A stretch of 64,000 nucleotides of DNA from JARRKC01 sp037388505 (lineage in GTDB: Bacteria; Acidobacteriota; UBA6911; RPQK01; JAPXNP01). A model generated the notes under the pieces. The model saw only the letters and a list, made by a program, of their open reading frames with translations, searched no databases and was not told the origin of the DNA. Where the stretch lies: assembly GCA_037388505.1 (NCBI GenBank), contig JARRKC010000013.1, positions 1-64,000 of the forward strand. The letters are read 5' to 3'. Below, one piece after another: positions 32,352-41,976 of the stretch; position 1 is the first letter of the stretch; every line of letters starts with the position of its first letter. A program made the position numbers and the translations under genes.

Positions 32352-35300
32352 ATGCGATGTCATCGTCTTCTTTCGTTCGCACTCCCTGCCGTCATCATCC
32401 CGGCATTACTCGCAACGAGCAGCGAGGCGCAGCCAATGCCCGGGAATCTGTTCCAGGAGATGCACTGGCGGATGATCGGTCCTTTCCGCGGCGGGCGTAC
32501 GCGCGCCATCTCGGGCGTTCCGGGCCAGCCGAATCTCTTCTATATGTGTCCGGTCGACGGTGGTGTCTGGAAATCTGAGGACTCCGGGCGCACCTGGACA
32601 CCCATTTTCGACCAGGAGTCGACCCAGTCCGTTGGTGCTATCGCCGTCGCTCCATCCGACTCCAGGATCATCTATTTGGCCAGTGGCGAGGGACTGGCAC
32701 GTCCCGATTTGTCGGTGGGAAACGGCATCTACAAGTCGACCGACGCCGGACGGACGTGGGTGCATCTGGGGCTTCGCGACGGCCAGCAGATTCCGGCTCT
32801 CGTCGTGGATCCGCGCGATCCCGACCGCCTGTTTGCAGCGGTGCTCGGACATCCCTACGGACCGAACGCCGAGCGTGGTGTCTTCCGTTCGACGAACGGC
32901 GGCCAAACCTGGGTGAAGGTCCTCTATCAGAACGAGAACATCGGAGCCTATGATGTGGACCTGGATCCGGGCAACCCCGACGTGGTCTACGCTTCACTCT
33001 GGGAGGAGCGACAGGGACCTTGGGAGTACGACAACCTGTACGGCGGAGAGGCAGGCGGGCTATACAAGTCGACCGACGGTGGCAACACCTGGCATCAGCT
33101 CACGAACGGACTGCCGGAGCACGTCGTCCAACTCAATCTGGCCATCGCCCCCAGCGACCCCAGCCGGCTCTATGCCGTTCTCTCGACGACACTCGAGAGC
33201 CCCTACGAATCGGGCGAAGGCTTGGGCTTCTTCCGCTCAGACGATGCCGGCGCCAGCTGGTACCGAGTGACGACCGATCCCCGACCGGTCATGCTCATCG
33301 GTGGCGGAGACCTGCCGATGCCCGCTGTGGACCCGAGGAATCCCGATATCGTCTACAGCACTTCCATCGTGACGGTCCGATCAACCGACGGTGGCAGGAC
33401 CTGGACCAGCATACGCGGCGCCCCAGGCGGCGACGACTACCAGAACATTTGGATCAACCCCAACGACCCGAGCATTATCTTTCTGGCCAGCGACCAGGGA
33501 GCGATCATTTCTGTCGACAACGGTCAGTCCTGGAGTTCCTGGTACAATCAGCCGACCGCTCAGCTGTATCACGTTCAAACCAACAACGAGTTCCCCTATC
33601 AGGTCTGCAGCGGTCAGCAGGAGAGCGGCTCGGTCTGCATTGCCAGCCGCGGCAACGACGGACGGATCACGTTTCGGGACTGGCACCCCGTCGGCGCCAT
33701 CGAATACGGGTACGTGGCCCCGGACCCGCTCGACCCCGATATCGTTTACGGAGCCGGCCGCAACGTCGTCACACGCTATCACCGCCCGACGGGACAAGTG
33801 CAGGATGTCACGCCGATACCGCTGCTGAGCGGCGAGTACCGCGTGGATCGGACCCAACCGATCATCTTCTCTCCGGTCGATCCCCATATTCTGTACTATG
33901 CCGCGAGCCGGGTTTTCCGGACCGAAGATGGTGGCCGGACGTGGCAGACGGTGAGTCCGGACCTCGGGAGACAGAACCCGGGCATCCCGTCCAGCCTCGG
34001 CACTCTGGCCGATAAAGATCCCGCAGCGGCGAAAAAGCGCGGGGTCGTCTACGCGCTGGGGCCCTCCTTCAAGAGCGTCGACACATTGTGGGCCGGGACC
34101 GATGACGGCTTGATCTGGGTGACCCGGAACGGAGGCAGCGCCTGGACGAACGTGACCCCTCCGGAGATCACGCCCTGGAGCAAGGTCACGCAGATCACCG
34201 CCTCCCATTTCGATGACCAGTCGGCCTACGCCTCCGTAAGCCGCTTTCGCGTCGACGACCTGCGGCCCTACATCTACCGCAGCCACGACGGCGGCCGCTC
34301 CTGGGAACTCATCACTGCGGGATTGCCTTCCGATGCTCCCGTGAACGCGGTACGCGAGGACCCCGAACGTCCGGGCTTGTTGTTTGCTGGGACCGAAACC
34401 GGTGTCTGGGTCTCATTCGACGACGGCGATCATTGGCAGTCGCTTCAGCTCAACTTGCCGCACACTTCGATGCGCGATCTGTGGATCCACGACGACGATC
34501 TCATCGTCGCCACCCACGGGCGCTCGTTTTGGATTCTGGACGATCTCTCACCCTTGCGACAGATCACTGAAGCGACCGCGGCTCGAGAGGTGGTCCTGTT
34601 CAAGCCGGCCCGCGCCTACCGAGTCCGGCGCGATACGAACACCGACACGCCCCTGCCCCCGGACGTGCCGGCAGGAGAGAACCCTCCCGACGGAGCGATT
34701 CTCGACTACTATCTTGCTCGCCCTTCGTCCGGCGCCGTGACCCTGGAGATTCTCGATACGAGCGGCAAGCTGGTGCGCCGTTACTCCAGTGAAGACGTGT
34801 ACGGCCCCAGTGAGAAGGATCTCAGCAAACAGCTGATCCCTCTCTATTGGCTGCGCCCTCCGAGGGTCCTGTCGACAGACGCGGGAATGCACCGGTGGAT
34901 CTGGGATCTCCGATATCCGGCCCCGGAAGCGACGAATCACTCTTATCCGATTTCAGCGGTCCCCCACGACACTCCGCTATACCCGGTGGGACCACTGGTG
35001 CTTCCAGGGAGGTATGAGGTCCGACTGACGGCAGGCGGGCAAAGTGTGACTCAACCGCTCACCATCGAGATGGATCCTCGAGTCAAGACTCCGCCTTCCG
35101 GACTCGAACAGCAGTTCGAGCTCGAGATGCGTCTGTCGAGTTTGATGAGCGACAGCTCGCACGCGGTCAACGAGGCCCGGTCGATCATCGAGCAGATCGA
35201 AGGTCTGGCGGGGAAGGCAGTCGGCACGTTGAGCGACCAGCTGACCGCTTTGAAGCGGAAGGTAGATGCAGCTCTTCATGGTTCCACGGAGCTTTCCGAG

Positions 35301-35573
35301 TCGACGATCGACCCGACAACGCTCAGCAAGCTGAACAACGAAGTCTCAACGCTTTATGGGATGGTGGGGCAGGCGGACGTAGCGCCCACTCCGGTCCAGA
35401 TCCGGGCGGCCCAGGAGCTGGAGGGGGAGTGGCCCGCCCTTCAGAAGCGGTGGGAAGATACGAAAGAGCTGGATCTTGCCAGGGTCAATCATGCTCTGCA
35501 AGCGGCCGGGTTGACCGAGATACGACCCGAAGTGAAGCCCACAACGGAGGCTGCACCAGTCAACCTCGAGTAG
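32352..35573 (+). CDS. Large secreted BNR/sortilin-like propeller protein
   Basis: 1073 residues; ATG 32352, with AAGGAG about 10 nt upstream, opens a signal peptide ending SSEAQ. Residues 40-740 hold at least ten BNR/Asp-box repeats (GGVWKSEDSGRTW, GGIYKSTDAGRTW-like, SxDGGxTW) arranged as VPS10/sortilin-type propellers. Residues 750-900 are a beta domain (VTLEILDTSGKLVRRYSS), then a C-terminal helical stretch with coiled-coil character (LSSLMSDSSHAVNEARSIIEQIEGL). Such proteins are common in Acidobacteria and often called glycosyl hydrolases, but no catalytic residues are evident. Binding of extracellular sugars or peptides is the more cautious reading. Confidence 0.87.
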   Translation: MRCHRLLSFALPAVIIPALLATSSEAQPMPGNLFQEMHWRMIGPFRGGRTRAISGVPGQPNLFYMCPVDGGVWKSEDSGRTWTPIFDQESTQSVGAIAVAPSDSRIIYLASGEGLARPDLSVGNGIYKSTDAGRTWVHLGLRDGQQIPALVVDPRDPDRLFAAVLGHPYGPNAERGVFRSTNGGQTWVKVLYQNENIGAYDVDLDPGNPDVVYASLWEERQGPWEYDNLYGGEAGGLYKSTDGGNTWHQLTNGLPEHVVQLNLAIAPSDPSRLYAVLSTTLESPYESGEGLGFFRSDDAGASWYRVTTDPRPVMLIGGGDLPMPAVDPRNPDIVYSTSIVTVRSTDGGRTWTSIRGAPGGDDYQNIWINPNDPSIIFLASDQGAIISVDNGQSWSSWYNQPTAQLYHVQTNNEFPYQVCSGQQESGSVCIASRGNDGRITFRDWHPVGAIEYGYVAPDPLDPDIVYGAGRNVVTRYHRPTGQVQDVTPIPLLSGEYRVDRTQPIIFSPVDPHILYYAASRVFRTEDGGRTWQTVSPDLGRQNPGIPSSLGTLADKDPAAAKKRGVVYALGPSFKSVDTLWAGTDDGLIWVTRNGGSAWTNVTPPEITPWSKVTQITASHFDDQSAYASVSRFRVDDLRPYIYRSHDGGRSWELITAGLPSDAPVNAVREDPERPGLLFAGTETGVWVSFDDGDHWQSLQLNLPHTSMRDLWIHDDDLIVATHGRSFWILDDLSPLRQITEATAAREVVLFKPARAYRVRRDTNTDTPLPPDVPAGENPPDGAILDYYLARPSSGAVTLEILDTSGKLVRRYSSEDVYGPSEKDLSKQLIPLYWLRPPRVLSTDAGMHRWIWDLRYPAPEATNHSYPISAVPHDTPLYPVGPLVLPGRYEVRLTAGGQSVTQPLTIEMDPRVKTPPSGLEQQFELEMRLSSLMSDSSHAVNEARSIIEQIEGLAGKAVGTLSDQLTALKRKVDAALHGSTELSESTIDPTTLSKLNNEVSTLYGMVGQADVAPTPVQIRAAQELEGEWPALQKRWEDTKELDLARVNHALQAAGLTEIRPEVKPTTEAAPVNLE

Positions 35574-35682
35574 AGGCCGCAGTCCTGTTTCTTTTGCAGT
35601 CTGACGAGAGTATTCGGTATCATAGGTGAGATTGAGACGAGACGGGTTTCCGGCTTCCACCCGGTTCGAGGACCTGACTGAA

Positions 35683-36672
35683 GTGACCAAGAGCCTGCAT
35701 TTTCCGCTCAGGCATCTGCCGTTCATTGCAGCGGTAATGGTTCTCCTCACCCTTCCGACCCTGGGCGCGGTCTTGGAGTGTCGCATCGAGATCCCAGCCG
35801 GGCGCCGCCTTCCCGAACATGCTCAGATTGATTTGAGAAACGTTTCCGGCAGTCAGGTCGGCAGCGCTAGCGTTCAGGGCAATGGAACCGCCATATTCGA
35901 TCGAGTGCCTGCCGGCTCCTACAGTGTCTCCGTCCGGGCCGAGGGTTTCCTACCGGTGACGCAGGATGTCGAGATTCCGAGCGGATACATCGGCAGCAGT
36001 CTTTTCAGCGTCACGATCCGCTTGAACCCCCAACCCCAGTCGGAGGGTCGGCCGCGAGGAGAGAAGACGGTCTCCGTCCAGTCTCTGAAAGTGCCTCAGG
36101 AGGCGATCGACGAGGTCGAACTCGCCGAGAAAGCCGCCGCAGAGGGAAGCTTTCAGGAAGCCATCGAGCACTGTAAGAAGGCGGTGGAAATCTACCCAGC
36201 GTACTTCCAGGCGTACAACAACCTGGCCGTGTATGAGTATCAGGCGGGCGAACCCGCGAAGGCCGTCGAGTTCTTCGAAAGGGCCCTTGTCTTGAACCCG
36301 GATGCAGTCGGCGCCAACCTGAACCTGGGTCGGGTTCTCATAGACCGGAACCGCCCGCAGGACGCGATTCGCTATCTCGAGCACGCCGCCAAGATCGATC
36401 CGACGTCATCGCAGGTTCAATATCATCTGGCTCGGGCTTACATCCTCTCGGCTTCACTCTCCCAATCCGTCAAACCACTTCAGCTGGCCCTGGAACTCCA
36501 GCCACCGGTCGAACACGCCCGGTTTCTGCTGGCCCATGTCCTCTATCAACTCGGAGACGCCCCCCGGGCCGTCCAGGAACTCGAGCTTTACCTGAAGACC
36601 AAGCCGAAAAACGAGCGCGAGCTGAAGCAGACTCTGAAAGCCTGGAAAGCAGCGGCCAAGGGCCAACGCTAG
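35683..36672 (+). CDS. TPR protein with carboxypeptidase-regulatory-like domain, paralogue 1
   Basis: About 329 residues from GTG 35683, which opens the signal peptide (FIAAVMVLLTLPTLGAVLE); GTG 35626 is an alternative without SD. Residues ~25-100: beta-sandwich of CarboxypepD_reg/PEGA type (IFDRVPAGSYSVSVRAEGFLP, VEIPSGY). Residues ~130-320: four to five TPR units (FQEAIEHCKKAVEIYPAYFQAYNNLAVYEYQAG; AVEFFERALVLNPDAVGANLNLGRVLI). A periplasmic scaffold is the likely role. It is paralogous to the next gene along its full length (about 45-50 percent by eye), and begins 110 bp after the BNR gene. Confidence 0.82.
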   Translation: MTKSLHFPLRHLPFIAAVMVLLTLPTLGAVLECRIEIPAGRRLPEHAQIDLRNVSGSQVGSASVQGNGTAIFDRVPAGSYSVSVRAEGFLPVTQDVEIPSGYIGSSLFSVTIRLNPQPQSEGRPRGEKTVSVQSLKVPQEAIDEVELAEKAAAEGSFQEAIEHCKKAVEIYPAYFQAYNNLAVYEYQAGEPAKAVEFFERALVLNPDAVGANLNLGRVLIDRNRPQDAIRYLEHAAKIDPTSSQVQYHLARAYILSASLSQSVKPLQLALELQPPVEHARFLLAHVLYQLGDAPRAVQELELYLKTKPKNERELKQTLKAWKAAAKGQR

Positions 36673-36840
36673 CCCGATCGAAGAGTGATTTGACGCTTCC
36701 TGCGATCAGTGTGAGCACTCTTGAATCCTCATTGAATCGAGACAGAGCCACCTCGGTCTGGCAGGGGCGTCCTCTCCGCCTCGTTCGTTTCCAGTTGCAG
36801 CGAGGTCGGGGATTCCATTAGTCTAGATTCAACGCGTCGA

Positions 36841-37872
36841 ATGCACTTTCGGCTCGATCGCTGCCCGGGAACGGTTTTCGTGATCAAGAGTGCCGCAGCA
36901 GTTTTCATACTTGTCACCGCCCTCGCCACGGCTTGGGCTTTGCCGTTCAAGCACCTCTCCAACCGGATCGTGTGTCACCTCCAACCACCGCCAGGCTATC
37001 CGATGCCGGACGGCGCGGTCGTCGATCTCAACCTGACCTCGGGTGGGCGAATCGGAACCGGTGACCCGTCCGGCAATGGTAGCTTTACTTTCAGCGAATT
37101 GCCGCCAGGTCAATACACGATATCGGTGAAGGCGGAGGGATATGAGCCGATCGAACGGGACATCGAGGTTCCAAGCGGGTACCTTCACAACGTCGTTAAT
37201 GTCACTCTTAACCTGACTCCTCGGCCCCAAGCGAGCGGGGCTCCTCCCTCGAAGGAAGAACGAACGGTTGGGATCAAATCGCTGAGAATCCCCGCGGATG
37301 CATTGGATGAACTCAAAGCCGCGGAGAAGGCGGCTGCCGACAAGAGCTTCGATCAGGCCATCCAGCATGCCGAAAGGGCGCTCGAGTTGTATCCGGACTA
37401 CTTCGAAGCTTATAACAACCTGGCCGTGTACCAGTCCAAGGTAGGGCAGAATGAAAAGGCGGTCTCGCTTTTTCAGAGAGCACTGACTCTCGAGCCCGAC
37501 GCAGTCGGCGCCAGTCTGAATCTGGGCCGAGTGCTCATAGGTTTGAAACGGCCACAGGAGGCGGCCCTCTATCTGCAGCATGCCGCAGACGTCGATCGAA
37601 CTTCGTCGGAGATTCAATATCATCTGGCCCGGGCACTGATCCTCTGCCTACGGCTGCCCGACTCGATTCCGCGTTTGAGAATGGCCCTGAAGCTTCAGCC
37701 CCCCGTCAATCATGCCCGGTACCTTTTGGCCAATGTCCTGTATCAACTCGGGGATGTTTCCGAAGCGATACAGGAGATGGAAGCCTATCTCAAGACGAAG
37801 CCCCCCGAAGGGAGCGAATTGAAGCAACAGTTGAGAGCCTGGAAAAAGCTCGCAGCCTCCGCCGGAAAATAG
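36841..37872 (+). CDS. TPR protein with carboxypeptidase-regulatory-like domain, paralogue 2
   Basis: 343 residues; ATG 36841 without clear SD, GTG 36880 possible. Same plan as the preceding gene: signal peptide, beta domain (FTFSELPPGQYTISVKAEGYEP, IEVPSGY), then TPR units (FDQAIQHAERALELYPDYFEAYNNLAVYQSKVG; DAVGASLNLGRVLIGLKRPQEAALYLQHAA). The motif DAVGAxLNLGRVLI and the ending LKTKP--ELKQ-L-AWK are shared almost exactly, so this is a tandem duplication retained with divergence. A 168-bp gap separates the two, with no evident promoter. Confidence 0.84.
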   Translation: MHFRLDRCPGTVFVIKSAAAVFILVTALATAWALPFKHLSNRIVCHLQPPPGYPMPDGAVVDLNLTSGGRIGTGDPSGNGSFTFSELPPGQYTISVKAEGYEPIERDIEVPSGYLHNVVNVTLNLTPRPQASGAPPSKEERTVGIKSLRIPADALDELKAAEKAAADKSFDQAIQHAERALELYPDYFEAYNNLAVYQSKVGQNEKAVSLFQRALTLEPDAVGASLNLGRVLIGLKRPQEAALYLQHAADVDRTSSEIQYHLARALILCLRLPDSIPRLRMALKLQPPVNHARYLLANVLYQLGDVSEAIQEMEAYLKTKPPEGSELKQQLRAWKKLAASAGK

Positions 37873-38028
37873 GGCTTAACCGCTGAAGATTGCCTCTCCG
37901 CGATCCTCTTCGCAGAGTCCGCCCGCTGAAGTCTCATCTGCCCATTCTGTTCGGAAGGATGTTAGAATCTCGAACTCGCCGCCGTTCAGGTGGCTCTGGA
38001 TTCTCGCGACGCCGGTTACGTGGAGAGG

Positions 38029-39201
38029 ATGAACGGCTTGACGGATTCGACAGCGCGCCAAGATTCGCTACGGAACCACAGTGCGCGACGGGTTCTTAGC
38101 TTGCTGTTCCTCGGGTTCCTGCTGTTCGCTCTGCTCGAAGTCCTGATTTTTCGGCCCGAAGTCTATGGTCGATTCGTGGAACCGCATTCTTACCCGGGCT
38201 ACATGGAGATGCTGATCTCAAGGGAGCGCAGCCTGGCACCTGATGACTCTCGGTTCCGAATGACGATCGTTGGAGACTCCAGAATTGCGGAGGGATTCTC
38301 CGAGAAGAGGGCAGAGGAGCTGGAGGAAGGGAGATGGCGATTCATCAATAACGCTATCCCGGGATCGACTCCCCGTGTCTGGTACTACATCCTGCGCGAA
38401 ACGGATCCTCGCCGCGACCGCAGCGATTTCGTAGTCATCCCGCTGCAGGACTATCCTGATTTCGATGCCTTCGAGGATCTCTCCGACCGCTTGCTCGATC
38501 TTCGAATCGCCATCTTTCATTTGGGTCTGTCCGATCTCCCGGGATTAATGCGGTCTTTCGATAACTGGAGTGACCGGTGGCGGGTCTTGCGCACGGTACT
38601 CCTGAAGGGCGGCACCCTCAAGAAGGATCTTCAGGACCTGCTCAGCGACCCCTGGAGGCGGCTCCATCGAATCGAGCAGTCTCACGAGCGATGGGCCCGC
38701 TCGCGTTACGAATACCCCGGGCGGGAGGGATCTCTAGAAGGACTTCAATATGATCCCTCAACGGGGGAGTTCGTCTTTCCGGCTTCCTTACCGGATCGAC
38801 AGCGCAAGCTGCTCCTGCGCTCGCTCAGTGAGCCTCCCCAGCGCGGTGTGATGCGCCGGTACAGACGGACTTGGCTTACAGCTATCGTTGATTACTACCG
38901 CAACACCTCGACACATGTGGTCTTCCTCAGAATGCCCCGTGGTCCGGTCGTTGCGCCTTACAGAAGAGGGGCTGGGTCCCGGGGAATAGTGTTCAGGCTG
39001 GCTCGGGAACCGAACGTGGAACTCCTCCCTGAGCATTTGTTCGATGCTCTCGAGCGACCCGGCTACTTCTTTGACAGCGTACACATGAACCGGACCGGGC
39101 GCGAGAAGTTCACAGAGATTCTGGTTCGAACCCTGGAGGAGCTGCAGGCTTCCAGCAACAGCGACCACTCTTCCGTCAACCGCACTGCGACAGGAACATA
39201 A
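38029..39201 (+). CDS. SGNH-like O-acetyl/acyl transfer partner protein (AlgJ/DltD-like role)
   Basis: 390 residues from ATG 38029 (GGAGAGG adjacent); GTG 37990 is possible. One N-terminal membrane anchor (VLSLLFLGFLLFALLEVLIF), then an extracytoplasmic SGNH-like domain: MTIVGDSRIAEGFS (Ser nucleophile) near residue 80 and a C-terminal FFDSVHMNRTGREKF (DxxH pair). The gene lies 5 bp before an MBOAT O-acyltransferase, the arrangement seen in alginate, cellulose or teichoic-acid acylation systems, where the MBOAT moves the acyl group across the membrane and an SGNH protein transfers it to the polymer. Polymer and acyl group unknown. Confidence 0.82.
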   Translation: MNGLTDSTARQDSLRNHSARRVLSLLFLGFLLFALLEVLIFRPEVYGRFVEPHSYPGYMEMLISRERSLAPDDSRFRMTIVGDSRIAEGFSEKRAEELEEGRWRFINNAIPGSTPRVWYYILRETDPRRDRSDFVVIPLQDYPDFDAFEDLSDRLLDLRIAIFHLGLSDLPGLMRSFDNWSDRWRVLRTVLLKGGTLKKDLQDLLSDPWRRLHRIEQSHERWARSRYEYPGREGSLEGLQYDPSTGEFVFPASLPDRQRKLLLRSLSEPPQRGVMRRYRRTWLTAIVDYYRNTSTHVVFLRMPRGPVVAPYRRGAGSRGIVFRLAREPNVELLPEHLFDALERPGYFFDSVHMNRTGREKFTEILVRTLEELQASSNSDHSSVNRTATGT

Positions 39202-39206
39202 CAACC

Positions 39207-40607
39207 GTGCTCTTCAATTCCTGGGAATACTGGCTGTTCTTCCTGATCGTCATTCCGCTCTTTTACTCGAGTCCTTTGCGAATCGGTCGGTACGTGCTGC
39301 TGGCGGCCAGCTACTTCTTCTACATGTGGTGGAACCCCAAGTTCATACTCCTGATCCTGACCTCCACGCTGATCGACTATCTGTGCGGCATGGCCCTCCC
39401 CAGGCTCACCAGAAACCGTCGGCTCGTGCTGGTCGTGAGCCTGATCACCAACCTGGGCCTCCTGGGATTCTTCAAGTACTACAACTTCTTCTCCTCCTCG
39501 ATTGCGGAAGTCCTCGGAATCAGCACTGACTCCCTGTTCCTGCAAATCGTGCTGCCGGTAGGAATCAGCTTCTATACGTTCCAGAGCATGTCGTACACCA
39601 TCGACATCTACCGGGGCGAACTCGAGCCGGTGCGGAGCTTCGTCGACTTTGCACTCTTCGTCGCATTCTTCCCCCAGCTGGTTGCGGGGCCGATCGTCCG
39701 GGCCCGCGAGTTTCTGCCGCAGCTCAAAGGATGGCACAGCCCTTGCGGCCGGGACGTTCAAGAAGGGATCATGCTCGTCCTCCTCGGGTTGGTCAAGAAG
39801 ATGGTCCTTGCCGACAATTTCGCCCGGATCTCCGACGCCTATTTCGGCAATGTGGGAGGCTCTCCCGGTCCCTGGGCCGCGTGGACGGCGACTCTGGCCT
39901 TTGCCATGCAGATTTTCTTCGACTTCTCGGGCTACACGGACATTGCCCGAGGTTCCGCTTTGCTGCTGGGTTTCCGATTCCCGACCAACTTCGAACGACC
40001 CTACCTGGCTTCCTCGATCACGGAATTCTGGCGCAGGTGGCATATTTCCTTGTCAACCTGGCTCCGAGACTATCTTTACATCCCTCTCGGAGGAAATCGG
40101 AAGGGCCGGCTGCAGACCTACCGGAATCTGATGGTCACCATGCTGCTCGGCGGACTCTGGCATGGGGCCAGCTGGAATTTCGTAGCGTGGGGTGGCTACC
40201 ATGGCGGGCTGCTGGCGGCTCACCGGGTGATCGGACGACGGTCTCGGTCCGAGCCGGTGACCTGGTTCACCCGTGCCCTCCGTCCAGGAGCCGTCCTTCT
40301 GAACTTCGGCCTCGTCCTGATCGGCTGGGTCTTCTTCCGCGCCCGGAGTTTCGAGGATTCCTGGGCGGTCCTCCGCAACCTCTTCTCTCTGCACGTCGTC
40401 AGCGGCAGTCTGATGGGTTGGGGGCTCTGGATCGCTCTCATCGGATCGATGGCGCTGGCCGTCGTCGAGGAGAAGTGGGGCACGTTTCAACGCCTGGTCG
40501 ATGCGCCGGCTGCGATCAGGGTGCTCTACTATGTCGGCATCCTGACGGTGCTCGAACTGTTCTCCGTCACCGACCTTCGGATCCCCTTCGTCTACTTTCA
40601 GTTTTGA
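39207..40607 (+). CDS. MBOAT family membrane O-acyltransferase (AlgI/DltB-like)
   Basis: 466 residues, GTG start 5 bp after the SGNH gene, about eleven membrane helices. Family signatures: LFNSWEYWLFF start, FFKYYNFF, PVGISFYTFQSMSYTIDIYRG, LVAGPIVRAREFLPQL, FDFSGYTDIARGSA, FRRPYLxxSITEFWRRWHISLSTWLRDYLYIPLGG (key residues W-RRWHISLS) and the catalytic His in LLGGLWHGASWNF. It transfers acyl groups from a cytoplasmic donor to an extracytoplasmic acceptor, working with the preceding SGNH protein. No polysaccharide synthase is in the window, so the acylated polymer is undefined. Confidence 0.94.
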   Translation: MLFNSWEYWLFFLIVIPLFYSSPLRIGRYVLLAASYFFYMWWNPKFILLILTSTLIDYLCGMALPRLTRNRRLVLVVSLITNLGLLGFFKYYNFFSSSIAEVLGISTDSLFLQIVLPVGISFYTFQSMSYTIDIYRGELEPVRSFVDFALFVAFFPQLVAGPIVRAREFLPQLKGWHSPCGRDVQEGIMLVLLGLVKKMVLADNFARISDAYFGNVGGSPGPWAAWTATLAFAMQIFFDFSGYTDIARGSALLLGFRFPTNFERPYLASSITEFWRRWHISLSTWLRDYLYIPLGGNRKGRLQTYRNLMVTMLLGGLWHGASWNFVAWGGYHGGLLAAHRVIGRRSRSEPVTWFTRALRPGAVLLNFGLVLIGWVFFRARSFEDSWAVLRNLFSLHVVSGSLMGWGLWIALIGSMALAVVEEKWGTFQRLVDAPAAIRVLYYVGILTVLELFSVTDLRIPFVYFQF

Positions 40608-40616
40608 ATCATCAAA

Positions 40617-41039
40617 TCACCGAAAGTCTTCTCGGGGCGGCGTAAATGCGTCGATCAGCCTGGCAGTGGGCGTGAGGACCCGGATCCCATGCGGTACATT
40701 CGAGGGTACGCGGTACGCCCCTCCGGGACCGATTTTGCGCACCTCCTCACCGATCTGCACCTCGATTTCGCCGTCAATCAGGTACGTAACCTGGTCGTGC
40801 TCGTGGTGATGGAGCAGGATCGGCCCCTGCTCCGGGCCTTTGGCTTCGATGACGGCCATGGTCAGCTTGCCGCTAAAGATGGACTGCCGCCGCCAGCCGT
40901 TCGGCAGGACCGTCCAGTCGGCCTCCGATGCCGGCAAAATCGTTTCATCGCTCTGCATGACGTTCCCCCAGATTTGAACACCCACGAAGACGGCCATCAG
41001 GCAGATGGCCGGGATGATCCAAAGGCGTATTCCTCGCAT
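40617..41039 (-). CDS. Membrane-anchored cupin domain protein
   Basis: 140 residues; GGAGGAGACG SD. An N-terminal helix (residues 5-22) is followed by a single cupin domain: motif 1 HHHEHDQVTYLIDGEIEV (metal-binding His/Glu) and motif 2 with YRVPSNVPHGIRV. Family members bind a metal and act as sugar-binding proteins, isomerases, dioxygenases or regulators; nothing narrows it further. It ends only 10 bp from the convergent MBOAT gene. Confidence 0.82.
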   Translation of the reverse strand: MRGIRLWIIPAICLMAVFVGVQIWGNVMQSDETILPASEADWTVLPNGWRRQSIFSGKLTMAVIEAKGPEQGPILLHHHEHDQVTYLIDGEIEVQIGEEVRKIGPGGAYRVPSNVPHGIRVLTPTARLIDAFTPPREDFR

Positions 41040-41162
41040 CGTCTCCTCCGTCTTCTCTTTGCGTTATGCGGCCACTCGACCCGCGCGACCTGGCCCCCCG
41101 CGCGGCAAGGTCCACCTCGAGTGCCTATTCCTTATCACAAACTCAGATCTCTGAGACAGAGG

Positions 41163-41182
41163 CCTCCCCGTTAGCGGGGAGG
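41163..41182. repeat. Perfect GC hairpin in the 346-bp gap
   Basis: CCTCCCCG-TTAG-CGGGGAGG, 8-bp stem with 4-nt loop, in the gap 41040-41385 between cupin and fasciclin genes. Neither flank has a T run, so a terminator role is uncertain. The rest of the gap shows no gene. Confidence 0.6.
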
Positions 41183-41385
41183 TAAGATGCGGAAACTCCG
41201 AGAGGGGAGTGGGGATCGTTGAGACTTGGAGATGGGAGGCTATGCCGCGCGAAATTCCAGGGCGCCCCGTTTTCCGAAGGTTGGTGGGTGTCGGCTCGGC
41301 ATCTTCCAGGCAGGCCCGGGACCGGAGTACCATACTCCCGCCCCGGGCGAAGTGGAGAAGAGACCATACTGAGCAGATCGAGTCC

Positions 41386-41892
41386 CTAGCGGGGAATCAC
41401 AACGGAATCGATCACGTGAATCACGCCGTTCGAACAGGCGATATCGGTCTTGATGATCTTCGCCTGATCGACCATGGCACCTTCCCCGACCGTCACGCGG
41501 AGATCCTGCCCCTGGACCGTCTTCAGTTCGGCCTGTTTGACGACATCGCTGGCCATCAATCGACCGGGAACCACATGGTAGGTCAGGACGGCGGTCAGCT
41601 TCTCCTTGTCCTGGAGAAGGTTCTCGAGCGTGCCGGCGGGCAGCTTGGCGAAGGCCTCGTCGGTAGGAGCGAAGACCGTGAACGGCCCTTCGCCCTTCAG
41701 AACGTCGACCAGCCCTGCGGCCTGGACGGCTTGGACCAGGGTGGTGAAATTGCCCGCAGAAACGGCCGTATCCACGATGTCGCTTTTCTTCGTGGCGTCG
41801 CTGTGGGTGCTTTCCCCATCGACGGGGGCCACGGCAAAGGACAAGCCCATGACCATGACAGACATAAACAATTGCCAGTTCTTCAGTTTCAT
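41386..41892 (-). CDS. Secreted fasciclin (FAS1) domain protein
   Basis: 168 residues; AGGAGGAAACGAA before ATG 41892; signal peptide to about residue 27. A single FAS1 domain: NFTTLVQAVQAAGLVDVLKGEGPFTVFAPTDEAF (H1 motif), a YHVVPGRL element (the conserved YH) and a C-terminal VIHVIDSVVIPR (H2 motif). FAS1 domains mediate adhesion to carbohydrate or protein in the extracellular matrix. Upstream lies an AT-rich tract with GTCCAT repeats. Confidence 0.92.
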   Translation of the reverse strand: MKLKNWQLFMSVMVMGLSFAVAPVDGESTHSDATKKSDIVDTAVSAGNFTTLVQAVQAAGLVDVLKGEGPFTVFAPTDEAFAKLPAGTLENLLQDKEKLTAVLTYHVVPGRLMASDVVKQAELKTVQGQDLRVTVGEGAMVDQAKIIKTDIACSNGVIHVIDSVVIPR

Positions 41893-41976
41893 TTCGTTTC
41901 CTCCTGTGTTCCGTGATAGAGAAGGTTCTCATTCCTGGAACTCACATGTTGATCGTTGGAATGGGATATGTCTAAA

